Position numbers and translations under genes: made by a program. Below are positions 20,365 to 27,684 of a stretch of DNA of 40,899 bases, piece after piece; positions within the stretch are counted from its first letter, which is position 1; the number at the start of each line of letters is the position of its first letter. Below the pieces are notes generated by a model. The model had not been told where the DNA came from. It did no database searches and was given only the letters and a program-made list of their open reading frames with translations. The stretch covers positions 1-40,899 of IMG/VR virus record IMGVR_UViG_3300035071_000024; one strand, 5' to 3'. Source of the stretch: a virus.

Positions 20365-22173
20365 ATGAATTTTCCGTTGGTCGTAAATCAGCCCCCGGCG
20401 GCGAGCGATATTCCGCTTCATCTGTGTCGGCCCGACCCGGTGGAGAACGGGGCGGCGCGGTTGAGCTGGGAGCCCGAGAGGCCGGGCGAAAGCGAAGAGA
20501 TTCCGCCGCGCTGGCGGCTCAAGGGTTCGATCGCCGTCGTTCTGATGGCCGAAAAGCTTTTCGCCGGCGCGCGCGCCTCGGCGCGGCGTGATGAAATCTC
20601 GTGGCCTGCCATGCCGTCGATGTTTGAAGACCTACTGATGGTGATGCAGCGGTTTCCGATCGCGATCGATAAAAGCGCGCGCGAGATCTGGGAAGAGCAA
20701 TATGCGGATGTGCTGAAGGTCTGGTTCATTCGCAGCCGGCCGGAAGGCCAAGCCGCGCAGGGCGGCGGGCGCTTCAAGGGCGTGTTGAGGACTTTTCAGC
20801 AGGAGGGTGTGCGGTTTCTGCTGGCGGGAAGTCGCGCGGTGCTCGCGGACGATATGGGACTTGGCAAGACCGTCCAGGCCTTCGCCTATCTCGACACGCT
20901 CGACAAATGGCCTGTCGTCATCGTCTGCCAGTCGCATGTGCAGTCGCACTGGGCTGGGAAGATTGGCGAATTTCTGAAATGCGAGCCGGCGCGCGGCGGG
21001 TTGCTGGCCTCGAGCGAAAATCTTCGCTGGACGGTCTTGCGTGGGGCGAAGGCGCAGGACGATACGCCGGAAGCCGACGTCTATATCGTGCATTATCTTG
21101 TCGTCCACGCCTGGGTGAATCTACTGCTTGCGCGCGGCGTGAAGGCGGTTGTTTTCGACGAAGTGCAGGAGCTGCGCGCGACAGGGACGCGTAAATATGA
21201 ATCGTGCCGACTGATCGCAAAAACAGCGAAATGCGCCGTCGGTCTGTCTGGAACGCCGATCTACAACAAGGGCGTCGAAATCTACAATGTCCTGAACGCG
21301 CTCAATCGCGGCTGTCTCGGAACAAAGGTTTCATTTCAGGAGACATGGTGCAGCGAACATGACCCGTCGCTGGTCAAGAGCCCGGAAGCGCTCGGCGCTT
21401 ATCTCACTGAAATTGGGCTGATGCTTCGGCGGCGGAAAGATGAGGTCTTGTCCGAGCTGCCGGAAAAGCAGCGCGTCATCGAGCCGATCGACGCAGACAA
21501 CAAGCTTTTCGCCGAGTTGATTCAGGAAGCGGCGAAGCTCGCGCGCGATGCGGATATGCAAAATGATCCTTTCGCCAAGGGCATGAAGGAAGCCGAGGCG
21601 ATTGCGAAAGCGCGGAAGGCGACGGGCATATCGAAAGCGCCTGGCGTTGTCGCTTTTGTGCGTGGGCTGATGGAAGCCGAACAGCCGACGCTTGTCTTTG
21701 CGCACCATCATGACGTGCATGACGCCATTCTCGAAGCGCTTGACGATTTCAACCCTGTGTCGATCACCGGTCGCGAGTCGCCGGCGCAGAAAGACACGGC
21801 GCGAAATGCGTTCATGCGCGGCGACTCGAATTTGTGCCTGATCGCGCTGCGCGCTGCGACCGGCATCGACGGCTTGCAATCGCGCGCGCGCGTCGTCGTA
21901 TTCGCCGAGCTCGACTGGTCGCCGGCGGTCCATGCGCAAGCCGAAGACCGCGCCCATCGGATGGGTCAGAAGAACGGCGTGCTGGTTTACTATCTTACGA
22001 CCGAGCTCGGCACCGATCCTGGAATGATGGAAATATTGAGCGTGAAGGCGCGGCAGTTCCTGGGGCTCATGAACGAAGAGGGTGAAACGGAAGAAGCTGC
22101 GCGCGAGGCGAGCGCAGCAGCGGAGCGGCATAAGGCGGAGATTCTCTCCATGTTGAGGGGGATGCGCGAATGA
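20365..22173 (+). CDS. SNF2-family DEAD-like helicase / ATPase
   Basis: 602 residues from ATG 20365, preceded by GGAG. Superfamily 2 motifs in order: I DDMGLGKT (162-169), II FDEVQEL (264-270, a DEVQ variant of DEAH), III SGTPIYN (295-301), V-VI region QSRARVVVFAELDW and QAEDRAHRMGQ (525-535). The first 120 residues are phage-specific. Phage SNF2-type proteins move along duplex DNA and may remodel the origin, strip host proteins or act as replication helicase. No DnaB-type helicase or polymerase is seen in the window, so this is the main candidate for unwinding. ATGA overlap with the next gene. Confidence 0.94.
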   Translation: MNFPLVVNQPPAASDIPLHLCRPDPVENGAARLSWEPERPGESEEIPPRWRLKGSIAVVLMAEKLFAGARASARRDEISWPAMPSMFEDLLMVMQRFPIAIDKSAREIWEEQYADVLKVWFIRSRPEGQAAQGGGRFKGVLRTFQQEGVRFLLAGSRAVLADDMGLGKTVQAFAYLDTLDKWPVVIVCQSHVQSHWAGKIGEFLKCEPARGGLLASSENLRWTVLRGAKAQDDTPEADVYIVHYLVVHAWVNLLLARGVKAVVFDEVQELRATGTRKYESCRLIAKTAKCAVGLSGTPIYNKGVEIYNVLNALNRGCLGTKVSFQETWCSEHDPSLVKSPEALGAYLTEIGLMLRRRKDEVLSELPEKQRVIEPIDADNKLFAELIQEAAKLARDADMQNDPFAKGMKEAEAIAKARKATGISKAPGVVAFVRGLMEAEQPTLVFAHHHDVHDAILEALDDFNPVSITGRESPAQKDTARNAFMRGDSNLCLIALRAATGIDGLQSRARVVVFAELDWSPAVHAQAEDRAHRMGQKNGVLVYYLTTELGTDPGMMEILSVKARQFLGLMNEEGETEEAAREASAAAERHKAEILSMLRGMRE

Positions 22174-22610
22174 AAGCCGGCGCGCCTAAGATCCTCATCG
22201 ACGCTCAGATCGCCGCCGTCTCTCTCGCCGCGCAAATCGCGCATGCCGGCGCGGGTTATCGCGGCGAAAGCGTCCTGCCGGCGCATGCCAGCGCGCTCGA
22301 TGCGGCGGCGCGCACGCTCGCATGGGTGCGAGATAATGCGGCGCCGTTGCGCAAGATGGCGCGCGGCGCGAGCGAAAAAGCCCGTTTCGCTGATCTGCCG
22401 CTTGCCCAGCAATCGGCGCTGCGCTGCGCTGATGCGCGCTTCCAGAAGTTCGTGAACGCCGGCGACGCCGACGCGGCGGCCGCCGCCGTGCGGCGCGTCT
22501 GTGGGGTCGAGAGCCGCGCCGAATTCGACAAGGACTCTGGCGCAGCGGCGCTGTGGCGACGTCTCGACGCCGAATTCGAAGGATGGCTGCGCGGGGTTGG
22601 CGACGCATGA
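22170..22610 (+). CDS. Hypothetical Ala-rich helical protein
   Basis: 146 residues, mostly helix (ILIDAQIAAVSLAAQIAHAG, SALDAAARTLAWVRDNAAPL), with a conserved-looking end (LWRRLDAEFEGWLRG). No motif recognised. ATGA overlaps on both sides place it in the replication operon. Confidence 0.75.
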   Translation: MKAGAPKILIDAQIAAVSLAAQIAHAGAGYRGESVLPAHASALDAAARTLAWVRDNAAPLRKMARGASEKARFADLPLAQQSALRCADARFQKFVNAGDADAAAAAVRRVCGVESRAEFDKDSGAAALWRRLDAEFEGWLRGVGDA

Positions 22611-22969
22611 TCGAAGGCTTTTTTCGCCTCGTCGAGGATATCGCGCTACGCGAGCGCATCGATCCTGTGTGGCTCGCGGGCAAGCGGACCAATCCGCCGC
22701 TCCTCGCGCGATTGCGCGACGAGGTGATCGCCGACGCGCTGTGGCGCGGCTTCGGCTCCTGGGATGTCATGGCCTGCCTCGGCTGGCGCAACCGCGTGTG
22801 TCTATTCGAGGCGGCCGCGCGGGGCGCGGCCGCCTCGGCCGCGAGGCGCAGGCCGATGAATGCCGCGCGCGGGCGCGTCTGGCCAAAAAAGAAGCCGACT
22901 GGCGGCGGGAGGCGGCCTGATGCGCGTGATGCTGCACAAGTTCGGCCCGAAGGCTGTGAGCGCGGATGA
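22607..22969 (+). CDS. Hypothetical protein, possibly frameshifted
   Basis: 120 residues from ATG 22607 (ATGA overlap). The first 65 or so (MIEGFFRLVEDIALRERIDP, then LRDEVIADALWRGFGSWDVM) look well formed, with an HTH-like middle. Past a GC-rich palindrome near 22815-22840 the frame becomes a basic, low-quality tail and overruns the next gene by 50 bases. In the -1 frame the sequence instead gives ECRARARLAKKEADWRREAA with a TGA that forms a TGATG junction with the next start at 22920. A frameshift, by mutation, sequencing error or programmed slip, is suspected. Confidence 0.6.
   Translation: MIEGFFRLVEDIALRERIDPVWLAGKRTNPPLLARLRDEVIADALWRGFGSWDVMACLGWRNRVCLFEAAARGAAASAARRRPMNAARGRVWPKKKPTGGGRRPDARDAAQVRPEGCERG
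22815..22843. repeat. GC-rich palindrome inside the suspected frameshift region
   Basis: Within this stretch the sequence GCGGCCGCG, CGGGG, CGCGGCCGC gives a 9-bp inverted repeat. Such a hairpin could provoke a sequencing or replication slip, or stimulate ribosomal frameshifting. Boundaries are approximate. Confidence 0.5.
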
Positions 22970-23273
22970 CGATTTGCATATCCATACCGCCTCACCTTGG
23001 GTTCATCGGAGGCGGTGTCGCGCCAGGCTATCCAGTGGTGAACGAAGATTGCTCGTTCTACTCGCCGCGAACCATGGGCGGGGCGTGAGCCATGCGGAGA
23101 TCGTCGATGCGTTGTTTCATGACGACCCGAACGGCGGCCCGGATGACGCGCGTGGGAGCGTCGGGAAAATGATCGCGACTTTGCGCATGTCAGGCCCTGC
23201 TCTCGGCTTCAGGATCACGAACGAGCACGGCATCGGCTTCCGCCTGGAGCTCATCGATGCGGGTGGCGCATGA
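22920..23273 (+). CDS. Winged-helix DNA-binding protein (OmpR/PhoB C-terminal type)
   Basis: 117 residues from ATG 22920. LSSGERRLLVLLAANHGRGV, then SHAEIVDALFHDDPNGGPDD, GKMIATLR and LGFRITNEHGIGFRLE follow the response-regulator winged-helix pattern, including the terminal GIGFRL hairpin. No receiver domain is present, so it is a stand-alone DNA binder. It sits just before the replication initiator and may regulate that gene or assist at the origin. ATGA overlap with the initiator start. Confidence 0.83.
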   Translation: MRVMLHKFGPKAVSADDDLHIHTASPWVHRRRCRARLSSGERRLLVLLAANHGRGVSHAEIVDALFHDDPNGGPDDARGSVGKMIATLRMSGPALGFRITNEHGIGFRLELIDAGGA

Positions 23274-24298
23274 GCTTCGCGGCGCTCAACTGGGCTTGCG
23301 CGATCCGCGATCCGAACGTCTCGGCAGGCGCGCGGCATGTGCTGCTGGCCATGGCGCAATTCGCCGATGAAGCGCAGACCTGCTACCCCTCGCACGCCTA
23401 TCTCGCCGCCGTCACCAATCTGTCGGAAGACACGATTCAGCGGCGCGTGCGCGACCTGGTCGAGCTCGGCCTGCTTTACGTCGTAAAGCGCAAGAATAAT
23501 GATGGGCGGCGGCTCACGAATTACTATGTTTTACTTGTCGATGAACGCGCGAAGGCCCACGCGATCGCGCATGGCTGGTCGCCGGCGACGGCGCGCGACG
23601 GCGCGCAGGATGGGCTTGCGGAAGACGCGGAAAGCGAGACGGTCCAACCCGCAGGCTGCGGGTTGGACCAAGCCGCAGGGGAAACGGAGCCATGCCGCAG
23701 GGGAAACGAAACCATGCCGCAACTGTGCGGCATAGAACCATCAAATAACCATCAAGGAACCTACCCCCCTACCCCCCAGCGGGGGGAGGGAGGGGGAAGC
23801 GCTGCGCGCAAGCTCTCCGATGACGATGAGGCTCGCCTCGAGCGTTGGGAGGCGTTCCGTAAGCTCTGGCCATGGGACGTGACGGAGCTCGTCGCTGAAG
23901 CGCGCGGCGTGTTCCTGCGGCTCTCCGTCGTCGAGCAGGGCGCCGCCATCGACGCAGCGCCCGGCTACATCGCGGGCTGTCGGGAGCGCAAGACGACCGC
24001 GCGCAACCACGGCATTGCGCATGCGGTGAAATGGCTCAAGGGCGAGGGGTGGCTGGCGGCAAAGGCGCGCAGCGTCGAAAGCGCGGCGTCTCTGGCCGGG
24101 CAGCCTTTCATGGTCCGCCAAGGATCGCCACAAGCGGCGGCATGGGCCCAATACGAAACCGCGGTCTACGGCGCGCCACGGCTGAAGTTCATCCCGTCGA
24201 AGGCCTACGGAATGGCATGCATGCGGCCGACGGAATGGCCGCCTCGGCGAGAGGCCGCTGAAGGCGCGCGCGACGGGCCGGCGCAAGGCGCGGCTTGA
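23270..24298 (+). CDS. Replication initiator, two-domain (HTH plus C-terminal domain)
   Basis: 342 residues. The N-terminal winged HTH of phage replication proteins is at about 1-90 (LNWACAIRDPNVSAGARHVL, CYPSHAYLAAVTNLSEDTIQ, RRVRDLVELGLLYVVKR). A low-complexity linker at about 120-185 is encoded by an iteron-like repeat block, and the C-terminal domain at about 190-270 (WEAFRKLWPWDV, VFLRLSVVEQGAAIDAAPGY, WLKGEGWLAA) recurs in the protein at 14076. The layout matches lambda O-type initiators, where the origin lies in the linker-coding DNA and the C-terminal part recruits a replication partner. The stop overlaps a TTG start of the next gene. Confidence 0.88.
   Translation: MSFAALNWACAIRDPNVSAGARHVLLAMAQFADEAQTCYPSHAYLAAVTNLSEDTIQRRVRDLVELGLLYVVKRKNNDGRRLTNYYVLLVDERAKAHAIAHGWSPATARDGAQDGLAEDAESETVQPAGCGLDQAAGETEPCRRGNETMPQLCGIEPSNNHQGTYPPTPQRGEGGGSAARKLSDDDEARLERWEAFRKLWPWDVTELVAEARGVFLRLSVVEQGAAIDAAPGYIAGCRERKTTARNHGIAHAVKWLKGEGWLAAKARSVESAASLAGQPFMVRQGSPQAAAWAQYETAVYGAPRLKFIPSKAYGMACMRPTEWPPRREAAEGARDGPAQGAA
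23641..23795. other. Candidate intragenic replication origin
   Basis: In order: a perfect 13-bp inverted repeat GGTCCAACCCGCA / TGCGGGTTGGACC with a 3-base loop (23641-23669); two 22-bp direct repeats starting GCCGCAGGGGAAACG (23672-23693 and 23694-23715, 2 differences); a 6-bp inverted repeat GCCGCA / TGCGGC (23716-23731); two AACCATCAA repeats 11 bases apart in an AT-richer stretch (23736-23744, 23747-23755); and a C6/G6 inverted repeat near 23773-23787. The block lies in the linker of the initiator gene, as in lambda-type origins. Function is inferred. Confidence 0.65.
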
Positions 24299-24987
24299 AG
24301 CGTGCGTTCCGTGAGTTTGGCAGTTTCGAGATGGGGCGTGAGCGAATGGATGCGGAACAGGATGACCTTGCGGCGCTGGTTGCGAAGCGTCGGGCGGCGA
24401 TGACGAGCGCGCCATGCTGGCATGTTGTCGAATGTTACGATGGCAAGGACAAGGAAGTTTACGGGCGCTTGGCAGCGCTTGGATTCGAGGTCTGGCGGCC
24501 GACCGTCGTTGTGCGGACGATGCGGAGATGGCGTGGCAAGCCGACTGCGACGGGAGAGCGGATCAAGGTCTTTGCGCCAGTGTTTGGGCGCTATCTGTTC
24601 ATTCGCGTCGCGATGAGCGATTCGGTCCGCTCGGCGGTGAAAGAGCAGCCCGGCGTGCATTCATGGCTGTGCTTTGCGGGGTCGGACGATCCGGCGACCA
24701 TGCCGGACGCGCTGATCGAACACTATCGGCAGTTGACGCATAAGCCCCTTGAAGTTGCGATTGTTTTCGCTGTCGGCGACAAGGTGCGGGCGCTGCATGG
24801 GCCCTTCGCCGGTTTCGAGGGAGAGACTATCCGGGTTGACTCTCGTGGCGTCGTCTGCGCTGAATTGACCATCTTCGGCAGACCGACGCCTGTCATCTTC
24901 CCGGTCGGTCACGTCGAGCTTGTGGAGCATGGCCGCCGGCCACCGATCGAGCGCGACGTCAAGCAACGCCCGCGAAAGCGAGCGTAA
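24295..24987 (+). CDS. NusG-like transcription antitermination factor
   Basis: 230 residues if started at TTG 24295 (TTGA overlap with the initiator stop); ATG 24331 or 24346 are reasonable alternatives. The NGN domain at about 40-150 (CWHVVECYDGKDKEVYGRLA, ALGFEVWRPTVVV, VFGRYLFIRVAM, GVHSWLCFAG) and KOW motif at about 160-190 (FAVGDKVRALHGPFAGFEGE) match NusG/RfaH-like proteins, with a basic C-terminal tail (RDVKQRPRKRA). It should bind RNA polymerase and change its pausing or termination. Located just before the packaging and head genes, it is probably the late-gene antiterminator. Confidence 0.9.
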   Translation: MKRAFREFGSFEMGRERMDAEQDDLAALVAKRRAAMTSAPCWHVVECYDGKDKEVYGRLAALGFEVWRPTVVVRTMRRWRGKPTATGERIKVFAPVFGRYLFIRVAMSDSVRSAVKEQPGVHSWLCFAGSDDPATMPDALIEHYRQLTHKPLEVAIVFAVGDKVRALHGPFAGFEGETIRVDSRGVVCAELTIFGRPTPVIFPVGHVELVEHGRRPPIERDVKQRPRKRA

Positions 24988-25004
24988 GTGCGAAGCTTTA
25001 CGCA

Positions 25005-25328
25005 ATGACCCTCAAGCTCATCGAGCCGCGCATCAAGGCGCGCGCCGCTTCCCGTGTGCGGATGCTTTCCACGGAAGGCGGCGCGAACGCCGCGCATTAT
25101 CAATCCGACGGGCATAAGGCCTGGGCGGCGGCGGTGAAGCGGCGCGACGGCTACCGTTGCGTGACGCCGCGATGCGACAGCAAGGGCCGCTTGATCGCGG
25201 ATCATATCGTCGAGATCACGGACGGCGGCGCGCGGTTCGATGTCGCCAACGGCCAGACCCTCTGCCTCGCTTGCCACAACCGCAAGACGGCGAGGCAAAA
25301 GGCGTCCCGCAGCGGTGGCGCGGTGTGA
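25005..25328 (+). CDS. HNH endonuclease
   Basis: 107 residues. Zinc-binding Cys pairs (YRCVTPRC; LCLACH) frame the nuclease motif ADHIVEITDGGARFDVANGQ (Asp66-His67, Asn82, His91), the beta-beta-alpha-metal fold. HNH proteins encoded directly upstream of the terminase genes are required for cos cleavage and packaging in HK97-like phages (established for that group). The position here fits that role rather than homing, since the gene is free-standing in the packaging cluster. Confidence 0.92.
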   Translation: MTLKLIEPRIKARAASRVRMLSTEGGANAAHYQSDGHKAWAAAVKRRDGYRCVTPRCDSKGRLIADHIVEITDGGARFDVANGQTLCLACHNRKTARQKASRSGGAV

Positions 25329-25471
25329 CTGTGTGATAGCGCACAATGTGCGGCGGCACACACCAAGGGGGGTTAAATTCCCCCTGGCGCGCCCCTCCCG
25401 AAATCGGACGCACCGGCACGCGCAGATTTTTGGCCGCTGAAAGTCTAAAAACTTTTTTTGCAGTTGAGCTG
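25329..25471. other. Candidate cos region
   Basis: 143-base gap between the HNH and small terminase genes, the usual cos position. It holds CGCAC/GTGCG (25340-25344, 25348-25352) separated by AAT, a second near-palindrome of AGGGGG and CCCCCT around TTAAATT (about 25366-25385), and an A/T-rich run before the terminase start. No cleavage site can be fixed from one sequence. Confidence 0.45.
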
Positions 25472-25957
25472 ATGGCCCGGAAAACGAAAAGCGTTCGGGG
25501 TGGCGCGCCCAAGTGGCTGGTCAATCGTGTTGCGCGCGCGCTTTGGGCGAAGTTGCACGAAGATTTGACGTCGATCCGCTTTCTGCAATCGACAGATCAA
25601 AATGCGCTCGCCCGCTACGTCCAATACATGTCCGAGTGGATCGCGCTGACGGACGTCCTCGAAAAGGAAGGCTACAGCTACAAGACGTCCTCGGAGCATG
25701 TCGAAGAGCTTGTCAGGCCCCGCCCGGAATTTCGTATGCGCAAGGACGTCGAAGCGTGCCTGACCTCTCTCGAGGATCGGCTCGGTCTCAATCCACGCTA
25801 TCGGTTCGCCATCACGCAAATGCAGCTCGCACAAAAAGCGCCGCTGCCGCCTGGTCAGACGGACTTGCCGCTCGGTGGAGATGACGCGGCCGAAACGGCG
25901 CTCGACGCCAAGACCGAATGGGAGCGTCTCCTCGGCGCGCCGAGCCGACCGCATTGA
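25472..25957 (+). CDS. terS: Terminase small subunit, P27 family
   Basis: 161 residues from ATG 25472; the frame continues upstream but that part is unlike the family. After a basic start (MARKTKSVRGGAPKWLVNRV), the P27-type core follows: LWAKLHEDLTSIRFLQSTDQ, ALARYVQYMSEWIALTDVLE, RPRPEFRMRKDVEACLTSLE, LGLNPRYRFAI. The protein recognises the packaging site and loads the large subunit. Its stop overlaps the TTG start of the large subunit (TTGA). Confidence 0.88.
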   Translation: MARKTKSVRGGAPKWLVNRVARALWAKLHEDLTSIRFLQSTDQNALARYVQYMSEWIALTDVLEKEGYSYKTSSEHVEELVRPRPEFRMRKDVEACLTSLEDRLGLNPRYRFAITQMQLAQKAPLPPGQTDLPLGGDDAAETALDAKTEWERLLGAPSRPH

Positions 25958-27681
25958 CCGCCGCCTGGAATTTCGCCGTCCCGGATTGGCGCGATCGCAT
26001 CCGCGAGGGCCGCTCGCTTGTCCCGGAATTGCCGATCTTCGCTGATCAGGCCGAGCGGGCCGTTGCCGTGTTCAACCGCCTACGGCTCGCGGACGTGCCC
26101 GGCAATCCGACGATGGAGGCGGCAGCCGGCGCCTGGTTTCGCGACATCATCGCGACGTTGCTCGGCTCGGTGTCTCCCACGACGCTTCAGCGAATGGTCC
26201 CGGAGCTGTTCGCTTTGGTGCCGAAGAAGAACAACAAGACGACCGGCGGCGCCCTGCTCATGCTCGCCGCGCTCATTCTCAACGAACGCCCAAACGCCGA
26301 GTTTCTCTTCGTCGCGCCGACCAAGCTCATCGCCGAGCTGTCCTTCAACCAGGCGCTCGGCGCGATCGCGCTCGATCCGTATCTTTCCGACCGCTTCCAT
26401 GTCCAAAACCACATCAAGAAAATCACGGACGTCAAAACCGGCGGCTTCCTTCAGATCAAATCCTTCGATCCGAACGTGCTCACCGGCACGAAGCCGGTCG
26501 GCGCATTGATCGACGAAGTGCATCTCATCGGCGCTGCGCCGGAAGCTGATCGCGTCGTTCGGCAGCTGCGCAGCGGCATGATCTCCCAGCCAGAGGCGTT
26601 CTTGGCCTTCATCACCACGCAATCGGAGCGGCCGCCCGCCGGCGTCTTCAAACGCGAGCTTGCCCGTGCGCGAGACGTGCGCGACGGTCGCCGCGCCGAC
26701 GCGCTGCTCGCCGTGCTTTACGAGTTCCCAGAGGAGATCGGCCGCGCTCAGAAAAACGCCGACGGCGTCTATCCATGGGAGGACCCGGCGCTCTGGCCTA
26801 TGGTGACGCCAAATCTCGGCCGCTCGATCACCATTCCTCGTCTTCATGCGCTCTATCAGACAGCGAAACAGGATGGCGAAGCGGAGCTCATCGGCTGGGC
26901 GTCCCAGCACCTCAATATCGAGGTCGGCCTTGGTCTGCGATCGGATCACTGGGCCGGCGCGGATCATTGGGTCGACGCCGGATTGCCGGGTCTCACGCTC
27001 GAAACGCTGATCACGCGCTGCGACGTCGCCGTCGTCGGCATCGATGGCGGCGGCCTTGATGATCTGCTCGGCCTCGCCGTGATCGGCCGCGATCGCGAGA
27101 CGCGCGAATGGCTCTGCTGGGGGCATGCTTTCGCCTTCCGCGATGCGCTCGCGCGGCGAAAGAGCATCTCTCAGGAGCTGAAGACATTCCAGGCCGATGG
27201 CGATCTCACCATCGTCGACACGCTCGGCGATGACGTCGACGGCCTCGTCGCCATCGTCCGCCGTCTCGCCGACGCAGGCCTGCTTCCGGACAAGGCAGCG
27301 ATCGGCCTTGACCCGGCTGGCGTCGGCGCGATCGTCGACGCGCTGGCGGAAGCCGGGATCGACGACGATCAAATCTGCGGCGTGTCGCAGGGCTACAAAC
27401 TCATGGGCCCGATGAAGACCGTCGAGCGTAAGCTCGCGGATGCGAGCTTATGGCACACGGGTTCCGGCCTCCTCGCCTGGGCTGTCTCAAACGCCAAGGT
27501 CGAACTCAAGGGCAACGCCGCCCTCATCACCAAGGCGGCCAGCGGCACGGCGAAAATCGACCCGCTGATGGCGTTACTCGACGCCGCCGCGCTGATGAGC
27601 ATGAATCCAGAGTCATCGTCGGCGCGCCGCCCCTCGATCTACGAAGAACAGGAAATGCGCATTCTCAGGGTTGGCGGCTGA
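25954..27681 (+). CDS. terL: Terminase large subunit
   Basis: 575 residues from TTG 25954, chosen for the TTGA overlap; ATG 25918 is in frame but lies inside terS. ATPase motifs: Walker A-like VPKKNNKTT (about 89-97) and Walker B LIDEVH (about 185-190), then a coupling motif near FITTQSE. The nuclease half includes GIDGGGLDDLLGLAVIGR (catalytic Asp) and TIVDTLGDD. The protein powers DNA translocation into the prohead and makes the terminal cuts. Length and motif order suit the Terminase_1 (HK97-like) family. Confidence 0.95.
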   Translation: MTAAWNFAVPDWRDRIREGRSLVPELPIFADQAERAVAVFNRLRLADVPGNPTMEAAAGAWFRDIIATLLGSVSPTTLQRMVPELFALVPKKNNKTTGGALLMLAALILNERPNAEFLFVAPTKLIAELSFNQALGAIALDPYLSDRFHVQNHIKKITDVKTGGFLQIKSFDPNVLTGTKPVGALIDEVHLIGAAPEADRVVRQLRSGMISQPEAFLAFITTQSERPPAGVFKRELARARDVRDGRRADALLAVLYEFPEEIGRAQKNADGVYPWEDPALWPMVTPNLGRSITIPRLHALYQTAKQDGEAELIGWASQHLNIEVGLGLRSDHWAGADHWVDAGLPGLTLETLITRCDVAVVGIDGGGLDDLLGLAVIGRDRETREWLCWGHAFAFRDALARRKSISQELKTFQADGDLTIVDTLGDDVDGLVAIVRRLADAGLLPDKAAIGLDPAGVGAIVDALAEAGIDDDQICGVSQGYKLMGPMKTVERKLADASLWHTGSGLLAWAVSNAKVELKGNAALITKAASGTAKIDPLMALLDAAALMSMNPESSSARRPSIYEEQEMRILRVGG

Positions 27682-27684
27682 TCC

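Noticed and set aside
23641-23731. Repeat cluster as a CRISPR array
   Set aside because: Only two 22-bp copies directly adjacent with no spacers; better explained as iterons of an origin.
26080-27372. Long minus-strand frame opposite the large terminase
   Set aside because: Antisense of a clear terminase; no ribosome site or family features.
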